A stretch of DNA of 58,997 bases from an uncultured Pelagibacteraceae bacterium (GTDB taxonomy: Bacteria; Pseudomonadota; Alphaproteobacteria; Pelagibacterales; Pelagibacteraceae): assembly GCA_902587155.1 (NCBI GenBank), contig CACIKE010000007.1:1-58997 (forward strand), written 5' to 3'. A program made the translations under genes and the position numbers. Below are positions 51,569 through 58,997 of this stretch, piece by piece. Every line of letters begins with the position of its first letter. Position 1 is the first letter of the stretch. A model generated the notes under the pieces. The model was not told where the DNA came from, ran no database searches, and saw only the letters and a program-made list of their open reading frames with translations.

Positions 51569-52897
51569 ATGACAGATATATTTTCTTTAAGTCTTGAGGA
51601 ACTAGCAAAAAAGATAAAAGATGCCCAACTTACATCAGTCGAAGTTTGTGAAAAATATATTGAACGAATAGATAAGTTTGAAAAAGATGTAAAAGCCTGG
51701 GCACATTTTGATAAAAAAGTTCTGTTAGAAAAAGCAACTGAGGCTGATGATCATAGAAGATCAGGAAAACCAGTAGGACCACTGCATGGAGTGCCGATAG
51801 CAGTAAAAGATATTATTGGAACTGTTGATATGCCTACTGAGTGTGGAACTGTAATCAGGAAAGGAAAATCATATTCTCAAAATGCTGAAATAATTGATTT
51901 GCTTCATGCATCAGGAGCAATTGTCATGGGCAAGACAGCAACCTCAGAACTTGCTTACCTAGGACCTCCAGCTACAACTAATCCTCACGACAAAGATAGA
52001 ACACCGGGTGGTTCATCTAGTGGATCAGCAGCTTCGGTTGCTTCCTTTATGGCACCAGCTTCTATTGGTTCTCAAACAGGAGGATCTGTAATAAGACCAG
52101 CGTCTTATTGTGGTGTAGTTGGTTATAAACCAAGCTATGGACTAATTTCAAGAAATGGAGTTCTAAGAACCTCATACAGCTTAGATCAAATTGGAATGTT
52201 TGGTCGTAAAGTTGAAGATGTAGCTATGTTAGCAAAGGTATTGATAAAGAAAGATAAATATGATCCAGCTACGATTCATTACTCTACAGAAAATATTTTA
52301 ACTGAAACTAAGAAAGGTCCAATTTTTGAGCCTAAGTTTATTTTTTATAAAACTGATCATTGGAAAATTATTGATAAAAAATCACGAGAGTCTTTTGAAT
52401 ATTTTATTAAATCCTTTAAAAAAAATATTGAGATATTTGATACTCCCTCATATTTTAAGGATATACACAAATATCACCAAATTATTCATGAAACAGACTT
52501 AGCAAACAATTTTTCTGTTTATTTTCAAAAATTTAAAAAGAAACTTTCAAAGTATATGCAGGATGCTATTTTAAATGGAAATAAATACACCGCAAAAGAA
52601 TACGCCGAGGCAATTGATTTTATGAAAAGAAGTTATGAGTCTTATGAAGAAGTATTTGAAGACTATCATGGAGTATTATCGCCATCTAGTCCAGGTGTTG
52701 CACCTAAAGGATTAAAGAGTACTGGAACAGCAGAATTTAACAAAGTTTGGTCTTATCTAGGTACCCCTTGTATATCACTGCCTTTACTTGAGGGTGAAAA
52801 TAATCTACCATTAGGAGTTCAATTAATTGGTAGCAAATATGATGACCATAGATTTTTAGGTGTTGCCAATTGGCTTGAAAAGGAGTGTCAGGATTAA
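51569..52897 (+). CDS. Amidase-signature family enzyme
   Basis: A 442-aa hydrolase with the Ser-cisSer-Lys triad: Lys in GVPIAVKDIIGT, then TPGGSSSGSAASVAS and IGSQTGGSVIRPASYCGVVGYKPS. It starts 6 bases after dctM and is probably in the same operon. The C-terminal half is divergent, so the amide substrate cannot be named, but it could release a carboxylate or ammonia from an imported compound. It is not GatA in context; gatB and gatC are absent here. Confidence 0.9.
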   Translation: MTDIFSLSLEELAKKIKDAQLTSVEVCEKYIERIDKFEKDVKAWAHFDKKVLLEKATEADDHRRSGKPVGPLHGVPIAVKDIIGTVDMPTECGTVIRKGKSYSQNAEIIDLLHASGAIVMGKTATSELAYLGPPATTNPHDKDRTPGGSSSGSAASVASFMAPASIGSQTGGSVIRPASYCGVVGYKPSYGLISRNGVLRTSYSLDQIGMFGRKVEDVAMLAKVLIKKDKYDPATIHYSTENILTETKKGPIFEPKFIFYKTDHWKIIDKKSRESFEYFIKSFKKNIEIFDTPSYFKDIHKYHQIIHETDLANNFSVYFQKFKKKLSKYMQDAILNGNKYTAKEYAEAIDFMKRSYESYEEVFEDYHGVLSPSSPGVAPKGLKSTGTAEFNKVWSYLGTPCISLPLLEGENNLPLGVQLIGSKYDDHRFLGVANWLEKECQD

Positions 52898-52901
52898 TTA
52901 T

Positions 52902-53078
52902 ATGAATAAAATAACAACAATAATAGGTTTGTCATTTGCTGTTTTCTTTTTAATTGGTTTAGCGACTACTCTTACTAGATCAATGATGATTGGTTTTTTA
53001 GATGTAATTCCAGTTTATTTGTTGATGGGCGCTGCCATCATAATGATGATTTACGAAGCCTTCTTTGATAAAAGTTAA
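52902..53078 (+). CDS. Small membrane protein, 58 aa
   Basis: Two hydrophobic helices (TIIGLSFAVFFLIGLATTL and VIPVYLLMGAAIIMMIYEAFF) with almost no soluble part. I start at the ATG at 52902, 4 bases after the amidase stop; the upstream ATG at 52860 would overlap the amidase. Family not recognised. It sits at the end of the TRAP-amidase run. Confidence 0.6.
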   Translation: MNKITTIIGLSFAVFFLIGLATTLTRSMMIGFLDVIPVYLLMGAAIIMMIYEAFFDKS

Positions 53079-53089
53079 TTTGTCGTAAA

Positions 53090-53995
53090 TTGAATAATTC
53101 GAAAAAAAATTTTTTTTCATTTTCTTTATTATTTATTCAGCCAATTTTTATGGCTAGTAATCTTGTTGTAGCTAGAGGTGGTGTCGAGTTTGTACCGCCA
53201 ATATCATTAGCTTTTTGGAGATGGACACTAGTTTTTTTAATATTATTACCGTTCACACATATAACATTGAAAAAAAATTTTAAGATTATTAAAAAAGAAT
53301 ATAAAAAATTATTTTTTTTAGGCTCAATGGGATGTGGAGTATGTGGAGCCTTTCCATTTTTAGCAGGTGAGACTACAACTGTGACTAATATGGGAATTAT
53401 TTACACATCTTCACCCGTGTTCATAATTTTGATTTCATACTTTTTTTTTCATGAAAAAATAAATTTTACAAAAATAATTGGATTAATCGCATGTTTGATA
53501 GGAGTCTTTATAATCATTATAAAAGGAGATTTAAATTTATTAATAAATTTACAATTCACAATTGGTGATTTATGGATGTTAGCTGCCGCTATTGGATGGG
53601 CATTATATTCAATTTATTTGTTTTACTGGAATTCAGAACTAAAAATTTTTGAGAGATTTACCTTAATATCATTTTTCGGAGCTTTAAGTTTATTACCATT
53701 CTATATAGGTGAGGAAATATTTTATAAACAGACAGTTTTTATGCCTAAATTTTATTTTTGGGTAATCTTTGCTGCTATTTCGCCAGGGATAATTGCTTTT
53801 ACACTTTACACTGTTGCCCAAAAAAAATTAGGCGCGTCTTTAACAGGCTTCACTCTTTACGTTTTTACAGTTTATGGAGCAATTTATGGTTATTTTTTAT
53901 TTGATGAAAAATTTGAAAATTATCATTTCATCGGAACAATCCTGGTATTTTTTGGCATATACTTAGCAAAGAAAAAAAATGTTAAAAAAGTCTAG
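53090..53995 (+). CDS. EamA/DMT-superfamily permease
   Basis: A 301-aa protein with about ten helices. FMASNLVVARGGVEFVPPISLAFWRWTLVFLILLPF and GIIYTSSPVFIILISYFFFHEKINFTKIIGLIACLIGVFIIIIKG form the first EamA repeat; FTLYVFTVYGAIYGYFLFDEKFENYHFIGTILVFFGIYLAKKK closes the second. A TTG start at 53090 is used. Its 3' end overlaps the following hydrolase gene by 17 bases. Substrate unknown; it is not closely similar to the DMT protein at 21816-22715. Confidence 0.88.
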   Translation: MNNSKKNFFSFSLLFIQPIFMASNLVVARGGVEFVPPISLAFWRWTLVFLILLPFTHITLKKNFKIIKKEYKKLFFLGSMGCGVCGAFPFLAGETTTVTNMGIIYTSSPVFIILISYFFFHEKINFTKIIGLIACLIGVFIIIIKGDLNLLINLQFTIGDLWMLAAAIGWALYSIYLFYWNSELKIFERFTLISFFGALSLLPFYIGEEIFYKQTVFMPKFYFWVIFAAISPGIIAFTLYTVAQKKLGASLTGFTLYVFTVYGAIYGYFLFDEKFENYHFIGTILVFFGIYLAKKKNVKKV

Positions 53996-54797
53996 GAATA
54001 TTTTGTTGTTATTTTTTCAAGTAATTATTTTTGTCTATTTTTTAATTTTAGTTTTTTTATATTTTTATCAGAGAAATTTATTATATCATCCAAACGAAAA
54101 TAATTATTCTGGTGATCAAATATCAGTTCCTATTGAAAAAGTAAAAATCAAGACGGATGATGATATTGATTTATTGGGCTGGTTTCATGAAAAAGACTTA
54201 GAAAAATATAAAACGGTTTTATTCTTTCACGGAAATGCTGGCTCCCTTGAAAATAGAATTCATAAATTAAACCATTTCCATAAAATGAATGTAAATTTTT
54301 TAATAATTGCTTGGAGAGGATTTAGTGGAAATAAAGGTAAACCATCTGAGGAGGGCCTTTATAAAGATGGAAGAAGTGGAATAAATTGGCTGGTTAAAAA
54401 AGGTGTAAAGGAAGAAAATATTGTTATTTATGGCGAGTCATTAGGAACTGGTGTTGCAACTCATTTGTCACAAAATAAAAATTTTGCTGGCGTTATATTG
54501 GAAACTCCTTTTACTTCTATGATTGATGCAGCCAAAACCTTTTATCCGTATGTACCTGTAAGTTTATTATTGAAAGATAAATTTGATAATAAAAGCAAAA
54601 TTAAGAATATAAATGCTCCAATTTTAATAATGCATGGTGAGGCTGATCAAATAGTTCCATTTTTTATGGGAAAAAAAATGTATGAAAAAGCTAATGAACC
54701 GAAATATTCTTATTTTACAAAACATGACAATCATATGATGGAGTACGATGAAAACCTTGTTAAAGCTCTAAACTCATTTTTAAAAAGTTTAAATTAA
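53979..54797 (+). CDS. Membrane-anchored alpha/beta hydrolase (YfhR/Bem46-like)
   Basis: A 272-aa serine hydrolase with an N-terminal membrane helix (VIIFVYFLILVFLYFYQRNLLYHP). VLFFHGNAGSLENR is the oxyanion-hole HG motif, VIYGESLGTGVATHLS the nucleophile elbow with catalytic Ser, PILIMHGEADQIVPF carries the Asp and HDNHMMEY the His. The active domain should face the periplasm. Substrate unknown. Confidence 0.9.
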   Translation: MLKKSRNILLLFFQVIIFVYFLILVFLYFYQRNLLYHPNENNYSGDQISVPIEKVKIKTDDDIDLLGWFHEKDLEKYKTVLFFHGNAGSLENRIHKLNHFHKMNVNFLIIAWRGFSGNKGKPSEEGLYKDGRSGINWLVKKGVKEENIVIYGESLGTGVATHLSQNKNFAGVILETPFTSMIDAAKTFYPYVPVSLLLKDKFDNKSKIKNINAPILIMHGEADQIVPFFMGKKMYEKANEPKYSYFTKHDNHMMEYDENLVKALNSFLKSLN

Positions 54798-54847
54798 GCC
54801 ACAATCTTAACAAATATACTCCAAGAATTTAATTTAATAAAAAGATA

Positions 54848-55411
54848 ATGAAAAGATTATTTGTTTTTTTTATTGTGTTCTGTGTTTTTATCACCAACCT
54901 TTATTCACAAGACGAATTTTTTCAACCAGACGATTTATTTCACATAGATCACATGGATTCACATAACAAAGAATTTAGCTTATATTTTAAAGGTAGAGAA
55001 AAATCTATTTTAGCAAGAGGCGAAAATGAAAATTATATAAATGATTATCCAAAGGATCTTTATATTTATAATCATTTAACAAAGTCCTCTTCACCTCTAA
55101 TTTCTTATGAGTGGTTTCCTTCGCAAGCTAAATATCTTTTACAAGAATATGATTTTCCAGTGTTTCCAGATGATTTTGCATATTATTTATTAAAAGACGA
55201 TAAAACATTAGTATTGATTAGCGCCGTGAAAAGTCTAAATGCTAATTTTAAATATGACATTGCCAGTAAAAAACTAGAGCTTTACCCAACCACTGGTAAA
55301 TTCGACTTTATAATCTCCTCATTTTCTAAAGATTGTGGTCATTATAAATTTGAGGATAATTATAAATGTAATATCTACAAACCTTTGATCTCTAGCAATT
55401 TAATCAATTAA
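54848..55411 (+). CDS. Secreted protein of unknown function, 187 aa
   Basis: Signal peptide (LFVFFIVFCVFITNLYSQ) followed by a mixed strand-rich protein with a short acidic, aromatic start (DEFFQPDDLFHIDHMDSH) and two cysteines near the C-terminus (KDCGHYKFEDNYKCN) spaced to form a disulfide. I do not recognise the family. It converges with ftsY and overlaps it by 8 bases. Confidence 0.65.
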   Translation: MKRLFVFFIVFCVFITNLYSQDEFFQPDDLFHIDHMDSHNKEFSLYFKGREKSILARGENENYINDYPKDLYIYNHLTKSSSPLISYEWFPSQAKYLLQEYDFPVFPDDFAYYLLKDDKTLVLISAVKSLNANFKYDIASKKLELYPTTGKFDFIISSFSKDCGHYKFEDNYKCNIYKPLISSNLIN

Positions 55412-56321
55412 TTTGAGTAAAAGCCTTGGCAAATTTTTCTGCTTCGAACAACTGTAAGTCGTCTTCTTTTTCACCCAAACCTAGTGCAATAATTGGAATT
55501 TTATATTTTTTTGCTAGCGCTAACAAAATTCCTCCCTTGGCTGTGCCATCTAATTTTGTCATCACGATACCGGTTATTGGGATGATTTTATTAAATTCTT
55601 CGACTTGATTTAATACATTTTGTCCTGAAGTTGCATCTAAAATTAGGATAACATTATGAGGCGCGTTGGGATCTATTTTTTTTGTGACATTCGCTATCTT
55701 TTTATATTCTTGCATTAAATTTTTTTTATTTTGGAGTCTTCCCGCAGTATCTATTAAAACTTGATCAAAATTATTTTTAATAGCTTCATCTACTGCTTTA
55801 AAAGCAACTGAGGCGGGATCAGCTCCTTGAGACGATTTTACTATTTGAACATCTACTTTACTTGCCCAATTTTCTAGTTGTTCAATCGCAGCGGCACGAA
55901 ATGTATCTGAAGCTGCAAATATGACTTTACTGCCGTTGTTCCTTAATATCTTTCCTATTTTACCAATAGTTGTTGTTTTCCCAACGCCGTTTACCCCAGA
56001 AATTAATGTTGCATTAAGCTTTTCTTTTTTCTCGAAAAAGGATTTATTTTCTAAAGGTTTCATCAAAGAAATTATGTATTCTTTTAAAATAGAGTTTATC
56101 TCTTTAGATAGATCTTTATTTGGATCAATTTTTTTTCTAGAAATTATTTCTTTTATTTCAGAGGCAGCTTCAACCCCCACATCTGATTGAATTAAAAATT
56201 CCTCAATTTTATTTAAATTTTCGTCATTAATTTCTTTTTTGACAATTATTTCTTTAAGTCCCGATGTAAACGCTGATGCACTTTTCTTAAATCCGATTTT
56301 AAATTTATCAAAGATTCCCAT
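55404..56321 (-). CDS. ftsY: Signal recognition particle receptor FtsY
   Basis: A 305-aa GTPase comprising essentially only the NG domain: the acidic A region of E. coli FtsY is missing, as is usual in alphaproteobacteria. The N-terminus MGIFDKFKIGFKKSASAF could form the membrane-binding amphipathic helix. SGVNGVGKTTTIGKIG (G1), DTFRAAAIEQL (insertion box), LIDTAGRLQNKKNLM, MTKLDGTAKGGILLALA and PIIALGLGEKEDDLQLFEA follow. It docks ribosome-SRP complexes at the membrane. It overlaps dapF (TAATG) on the minus strand. Confidence 0.97.
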   Translation of the reverse strand: MGIFDKFKIGFKKSASAFTSGLKEIIVKKEINDENLNKIEEFLIQSDVGVEAASEIKEIISRKKIDPNKDLSKEINSILKEYIISLMKPLENKSFFEKKEKLNATLISGVNGVGKTTTIGKIGKILRNNGSKVIFAASDTFRAAAIEQLENWASKVDVQIVKSSQGADPASVAFKAVDEAIKNNFDQVLIDTAGRLQNKKNLMQEYKKIANVTKKIDPNAPHNVILILDATSGQNVLNQVEEFNKIIPITGIVMTKLDGTAKGGILLALAKKYKIPIIALGLGEKEDDLQLFEAEKFAKAFTQIN

Positions 56322-57145
56322 TACAATTTTATATTTATTTCTTTAATATTTGAAACAGGTCCTTTCATGTGAATAGAATCATTTTCATCTATAGAAATTG
56401 ATAATTTTCCAGTTGCAAACTCTATATCAGTTTTATTTTCTGTAAGATTATTTAATTTACCTGCATATGCTGTAGCACACGCTGCAGTTCCGCAAGCTTT
56501 AGTAAGACCAGCTCCTCTTTCCCAAACTTTTACTTTGATCAAATTTTTATTAAAAATTTGCGCAATCGTTACGTTACATTTTTCTGGGAAGATTTCGTGA
56601 TTTTCTATCTCAGGGCCAATTTTCTCTATATTGAAATCCTCAATCTTTTTAACAAAAAAAACAATATGTGGATTACCCACATTAATTGCAGTGCCACCTG
56701 AGTGCTCATTATTATTTGTATCAATAATTTTGATATTTAAGTTTTTTGTATCCATTTCTTTTGATAAAGGTATTTCATTCCATTTTAACTTTGCTTTCCC
56801 AATTTCTGTTGTAACAATTTTTTTTTCTAAAATTTCAGATTTTAATTTTCCTGATAGCGTATTTAGAATTATTGACTTGTTATTTTTTTCATTTGAAATC
56901 AAATTTGCAACACATCTAGTTCCATTTCCACATGCTCCAGACTCTCCTCCATCTGAATTAAAAAATTTTAAATTTGCATCTGCAGAACTATCTGGCTCAA
57001 TAAATATTAGTTGATCACAGCCAATAAAATTTCTGTCACAAATTTTTACTATCTGATCTTTAGTCAGATTGGTAATTTTTTCTCTATTATCGATTATCAC
57101 AAAATCATTACCCAATCCGTCCATTTTAAAAGCTTTGATGTCCAT
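56321..57145 (-). CDS. dapF: Diaminopimelate epimerase
   Basis: A 274-aa enzyme converting LL- to meso-diaminopimelate for lysine and peptidoglycan. FKMDGLGNDFVIID, the first catalytic Cys in FFNSDGGESGACGNGTRC, GNPHIVFFV, the second in VWERGAGLTKACGTAACATAYAG and the closing GPVSNI are intact. It precedes ftsY with an overlapping stop/start. The gene is divergent from ffh, and its 5' end abuts the ffh leader. Confidence 0.97.
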   Translation of the reverse strand: MDIKAFKMDGLGNDFVIIDNREKITNLTKDQIVKICDRNFIGCDQLIFIEPDSSADANLKFFNSDGGESGACGNGTRCVANLISNEKNNKSIILNTLSGKLKSEILEKKIVTTEIGKAKLKWNEIPLSKEMDTKNLNIKIIDTNNNEHSGGTAINVGNPHIVFFVKKIEDFNIEKIGPEIENHEIFPEKCNVTIAQIFNKNLIKVKVWERGAGLTKACGTAACATAYAGKLNNLTENKTDIEFATGKLSISIDENDSIHMKGPVSNIKEINIKL

Positions 57146-57198
57146 ATATAGTTATTTAACTTATTTATTGACTTTTTGAACCTCTATTATAGTTTGTG

Positions 57199-57292
57199 GC
57201 AGTTTCCGCAAAAACATTAAATTTGCGGTGTCTTTGGAAACAAAGAGATCGACACTAGTCAGCGAGGGTTCGCCCACTAGTGCGATTACTGC
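57199..57292 (+). ncRNA. Structured 5' leader RNA of ffh (ffh motif)
   Basis: An outer stem, GCAGT (57199-57203) with ACTGC (57288-57292), encloses three hairpins. They are CCGCAAA/TTTGCGG (57206-57212, 57222-57228), TCTTTG/CAAAGA with a GAAA tetraloop (57231-57246), and CACTAGT/ACTAGTG (57253-57259, 57276-57282) containing an inner GGG-TTCG-CCC hairpin. It ends 14 bases before the ffh ATG and is much more GC-rich than its surroundings. I recall that comparative work on Pelagibacter reported a conserved RNA motif upstream of ffh; I consider this the same element. Function is unknown; feedback by SRP components is one possibility. Confidence 0.75.
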
Positions 57293-57306
57293 TGTGTGTA
57301 ATAAAT

Positions 57307-58665
57307 ATGTTTGAAAATTTAACAAATAAATTTGAGGAAGTTTTTTCCTCACTAAAAAAAACCCCATCACTTGATGAAAATCAGGTTGATGAGGGATTGA
57401 GAGGAATAAGACAAGCTTTATTAGAAGCTGATGTGTCTCTTGAAGTTGCCAAAGATTTTATTGAAAAGGTTAAACCAAAAGCATTAGGTCAAGAAATTAT
57501 AAGATCAACATCACCTGGCGATATGGTGGTAAAAATTGTTTATGATGAATTAGTTAATCTTTTAGGTGAAAAAAATAATGATGTAAATTTAAATGCAGTT
57601 CCACCAGTGCCAATGATGCTGGTCGGGCTACAAGGTTCTGGTAAAACAACAACAACTGCAAAACTTGCGAGATATCTAGAGAATACAAAAAAAAAGAAAG
57701 TAATGATGGTCAGTTTAGATATTTACAGACCAGCCGCTCAAGAGCAGTTAAAATCTTTAGGTGAACAAAATAATATATTAACTCTTCCAATAATTGAAGG
57801 TCAACAACCCAGTGATATTTGTCAAAGAGCAATTAGTGCAGCAAATTTGAATGGCGCAGATATTATCTTATTTGATACCGCTGGTAGAACACAAATAGAT
57901 TTGCAGATGATGAGTGAAATTAAACAAATTGAAAATGTCATTAAACCTGCGGAGACGTTTTTAGTTGCTGACTCTCTCACTGGACAAGTAGCCGCATCAG
58001 TAGCAAAAGAATTTAATAATACAGTAAATTTATCCGGAATTATTTTAACAAGGGCAGATGGTGATGCGAGAGGCGGGGCTGCTGTAAGTATGAAATTTGT
58101 TTCACAGGTTCCAATTAAATTTTTAGGTATTGGGGAAAAGATCGAAAATCTTGAAGTTTTTCACCCAGATAGAATTGCAAATAGAATTCTTGGGATGGGA
58201 GATATTGTTTCTCTTGTTGAAAAAGCAGCCCAAGATCTTGGGGAAGAAAATATAAAAAAAACAGAGGAAAATTTAAAAAAAGGACAATTCTCAATGCAAG
58301 ATTATTTAACTCAACTGAGACAAATGAAAAAAATGGGAGGGATTGAAGGCATCATGTCTTTCATGCCAGGAGTTTCAAAGGTTAAATCTCAAATGGATGC
58401 GGCGGGTATTGATGAGAGTGTTATTACAAAAAATGAGGCTATAATTTTATCAATGACTAAAAAAGAAAGAGAGAACCCAAAAATAATTGATGGTTCTAGA
58501 AAAAAAAGAATTGCTAATGGCTCAGGAACTGATCCAGCCACGATCAATAAATTGTTAAAACAATTTAAAATGATGTCTGAAATGATGAAGAAGATGTCAA
58601 AAGGAAATCTGAAAGGTATGTCTGATAAAGGAATACCTCCAGAATTATTTAATCAATTAAAATAA
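57307..58665 (+). CDS. ffh: Signal recognition particle protein Ffh (SRP54)
   Basis: A 452-aa SRP GTPase. The N domain begins MFENLTNKFEEVFSSL; the G domain has MLVGLQGSGKTTTTAKLA, VSLDIYRPAAQEQL, LFDTAGRTQID, LTRADGDARGGAAVS and FLGIGEKIENLEVFHPDRIANRILGMGD. The methionine-rich M domain from about residue 320 binds SRP RNA and signal peptides (MKKMGGIEGIMSFMPGVSK, SMTKKERENPKIIDGSRKKRIANGSG). I start at the ATG at 57307. It is followed 12 bases later by rpsP. Confidence 0.97.
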   Translation: MFENLTNKFEEVFSSLKKTPSLDENQVDEGLRGIRQALLEADVSLEVAKDFIEKVKPKALGQEIIRSTSPGDMVVKIVYDELVNLLGEKNNDVNLNAVPPVPMMLVGLQGSGKTTTTAKLARYLENTKKKKVMMVSLDIYRPAAQEQLKSLGEQNNILTLPIIEGQQPSDICQRAISAANLNGADIILFDTAGRTQIDLQMMSEIKQIENVIKPAETFLVADSLTGQVAASVAKEFNNTVNLSGIILTRADGDARGGAAVSMKFVSQVPIKFLGIGEKIENLEVFHPDRIANRILGMGDIVSLVEKAAQDLGEENIKKTEENLKKGQFSMQDYLTQLRQMKKMGGIEGIMSFMPGVSKVKSQMDAAGIDESVITKNEAIILSMTKKERENPKIIDGSRKKRIANGSGTDPATINKLLKQFKMMSEMMKKMSKGNLKGMSDKGIPPELFNQLK

Positions 58666-58677
58666 AAAGGAGAGTAA

Positions 58678-58997
58678 ATGTTAAAATTAAGATTATCTAG
58701 AGGTGGCACAAAAAAGAGGCCTGTTTATAAGGTTGTTGTAGCCGACAGTCGATTTGCTAGAGATGGTAGATTTATAGAGAAAGTAGGTTTTTTTAATCCA
58801 TTGTTACCAAAAGAAAAAAAAGAAAGAATTGGATTAGAGGCTGAGAGAATAAAATATTGGTTGAGTCAAGGTGCACAACCTACAACAAGAGTAGCTAGAA
58901 TTTTAGGTGAGAATGAATTGATGCCTATGCCTGCTAATGGGAATAACCCACAAAAAGCAATTCCTAAAAAAGATAGAAAAAAAGAAGGTTCGGAAGA
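58678..58997 (+). CDS. rpsP: Ribosomal protein S16 (gene runs off the window)
   Basis: The first 106 codons are present. [20 protein letters not shown] is the S16 start, followed by the S16 blocks [13 protein letters not shown] and [19 protein letters not shown], then a lysine-rich extension typical of alphaproteobacteria. A strong ribosome-binding site AAGGAG lies at 58667-58672. Order ffh-rpsP is standard in this class; rimM, trmD and rplS would be expected next. Confidence 0.97.
   Translation, partial: MLKLRLSRGGTKKRPVYKVVVADSRFARDGRFIEKVGFFNPLLPKEKKERIGLEAERIKYWLSQGAQPTTRVARILGENELMPMPANGNNPQKAIPKKDRKKEGSE

Noticed and set aside
51569-52897. Amidase as GatA of the tRNA amidotransferase
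   Set aside because: The C-terminal half does not look like GatA, and the gene follows a TRAP permease with no gatB or gatC.
21816-53995. The two DMT permeases as a recent duplication
   Set aside because: Apart from the general EamA pattern, their sequences differ throughout.
57199-57292. The ffh leader as the SRP (4.5S) RNA gene itself
   Set aside because: It lacks the conserved GGAAG-type SRP core (the AGGUC..GGAAG..GCAGC loop), so a leader motif is the better reading.
57161-57370. Minus-strand reading frame of 69 codons across the ffh leader
   Set aside because: It overlaps both the structured leader and the ffh start, and its translation has no family features.

Overview
This window is a stretch of a streamlined, AT-rich alphaproteobacterial genome, most likely from the SAR11 clade (Pelagibacterales, 'Candidatus Pelagibacter' or a close relative). 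The evidence is the low GC content, lysine- and asparagine-rich proteins, genes that abut or overlap by a few bases, and alphaproteobacterial families such as DUF2794, an IalB-like protein, HspQ, the tsaD/hemC/hemD divergence and the dapF-ftsY / ffh-rpsP arrangement. No gene-free stretch exceeds 300 bases. No CRISPR array, insertion sequence or rRNA was seen.

Layout. 0-8.5 kb: the truncated 5' end of ftsK, a UbiH-like flavin hydroxylase, a LON-domain protein, a sulfotransferase, tRNA-Gly(GCC) with a clear promoter, a SAM methyltransferase, pterin dehydratase, then a leftward purH / heparinase-like / rpe unit. 8.5-13.9 kb: a Na+/solute symporter with its DUF4212 small subunit, and acetyl-CoA synthetase with a very basic N-terminal tail, followed by an EVE-domain gene. 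Together these suggest acetate-type substrate uptake and activation. 13.9-16.3 kb: a compact type II restriction-modification island with a third unknown gene. It is bounded by perfect 27-bp direct repeats and by a duplicated, broken 5' end of the EVE gene. 16.3-22.7 kb: tsaD, hemC, hemD, an MscS channel, a YggT protein, folD and small membrane proteins.

22.8-31.8 kb is a light/DNA-repair neighbourhood. It holds a PQQ-type sugar dehydrogenase, an SDR lacking the catalytic tyrosine, a PhrB-like photolyase with a reduced iron-sulfur cysteine set, a 43-aa DUF2256 protein, a small basic protein, and a photolyase-like protein whose alpha/beta antenna-type domain appears to sit at the C-terminus. 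A glycosyltransferase, a polytopic membrane protein, an FG-GAP/ASPIC secreted protein and a cysteine-rich secreted protein lie between them. 31.8-37.6 kb: a PsiE-like protein, argG, an IalB-like protein, an aldo/keto reductase, a BI-1 protein, DUF2794, yciB and hspQ.

37.6-42.4 kb is the cytochrome c maturation operon ccmC-D-E-F-G-H, preceded by a possible attenuator (perfect TTGACA box, 14-bp stem, T6), and followed by a PagL-like outer-membrane protein. 42.4-53.1 kb looks like a 2-hydroxy/2-oxo-acid module: two tandem FMN hydroxyacid oxidases, an aminotransferase, a GlcD/DLD-type FAD oxidase, a D-2-hydroxyacid dehydrogenase, a TRAP transporter with a TakP-like binding protein, and an amidase. 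53.1-59 kb: a DMT permease, a hydrolase, a secreted protein, leftward dapF-ftsY, and rightward ffh (with a three-hairpin structured 5' leader) and the start of rpsP.

The observations most worth following up are the restriction-modification island and its nested repeats, the apparently permuted photolyase in its unusual neighbourhood, the candidate ccm attenuator RNA, the ffh leader RNA and the histone-like tail on acetyl-CoA synthetase.
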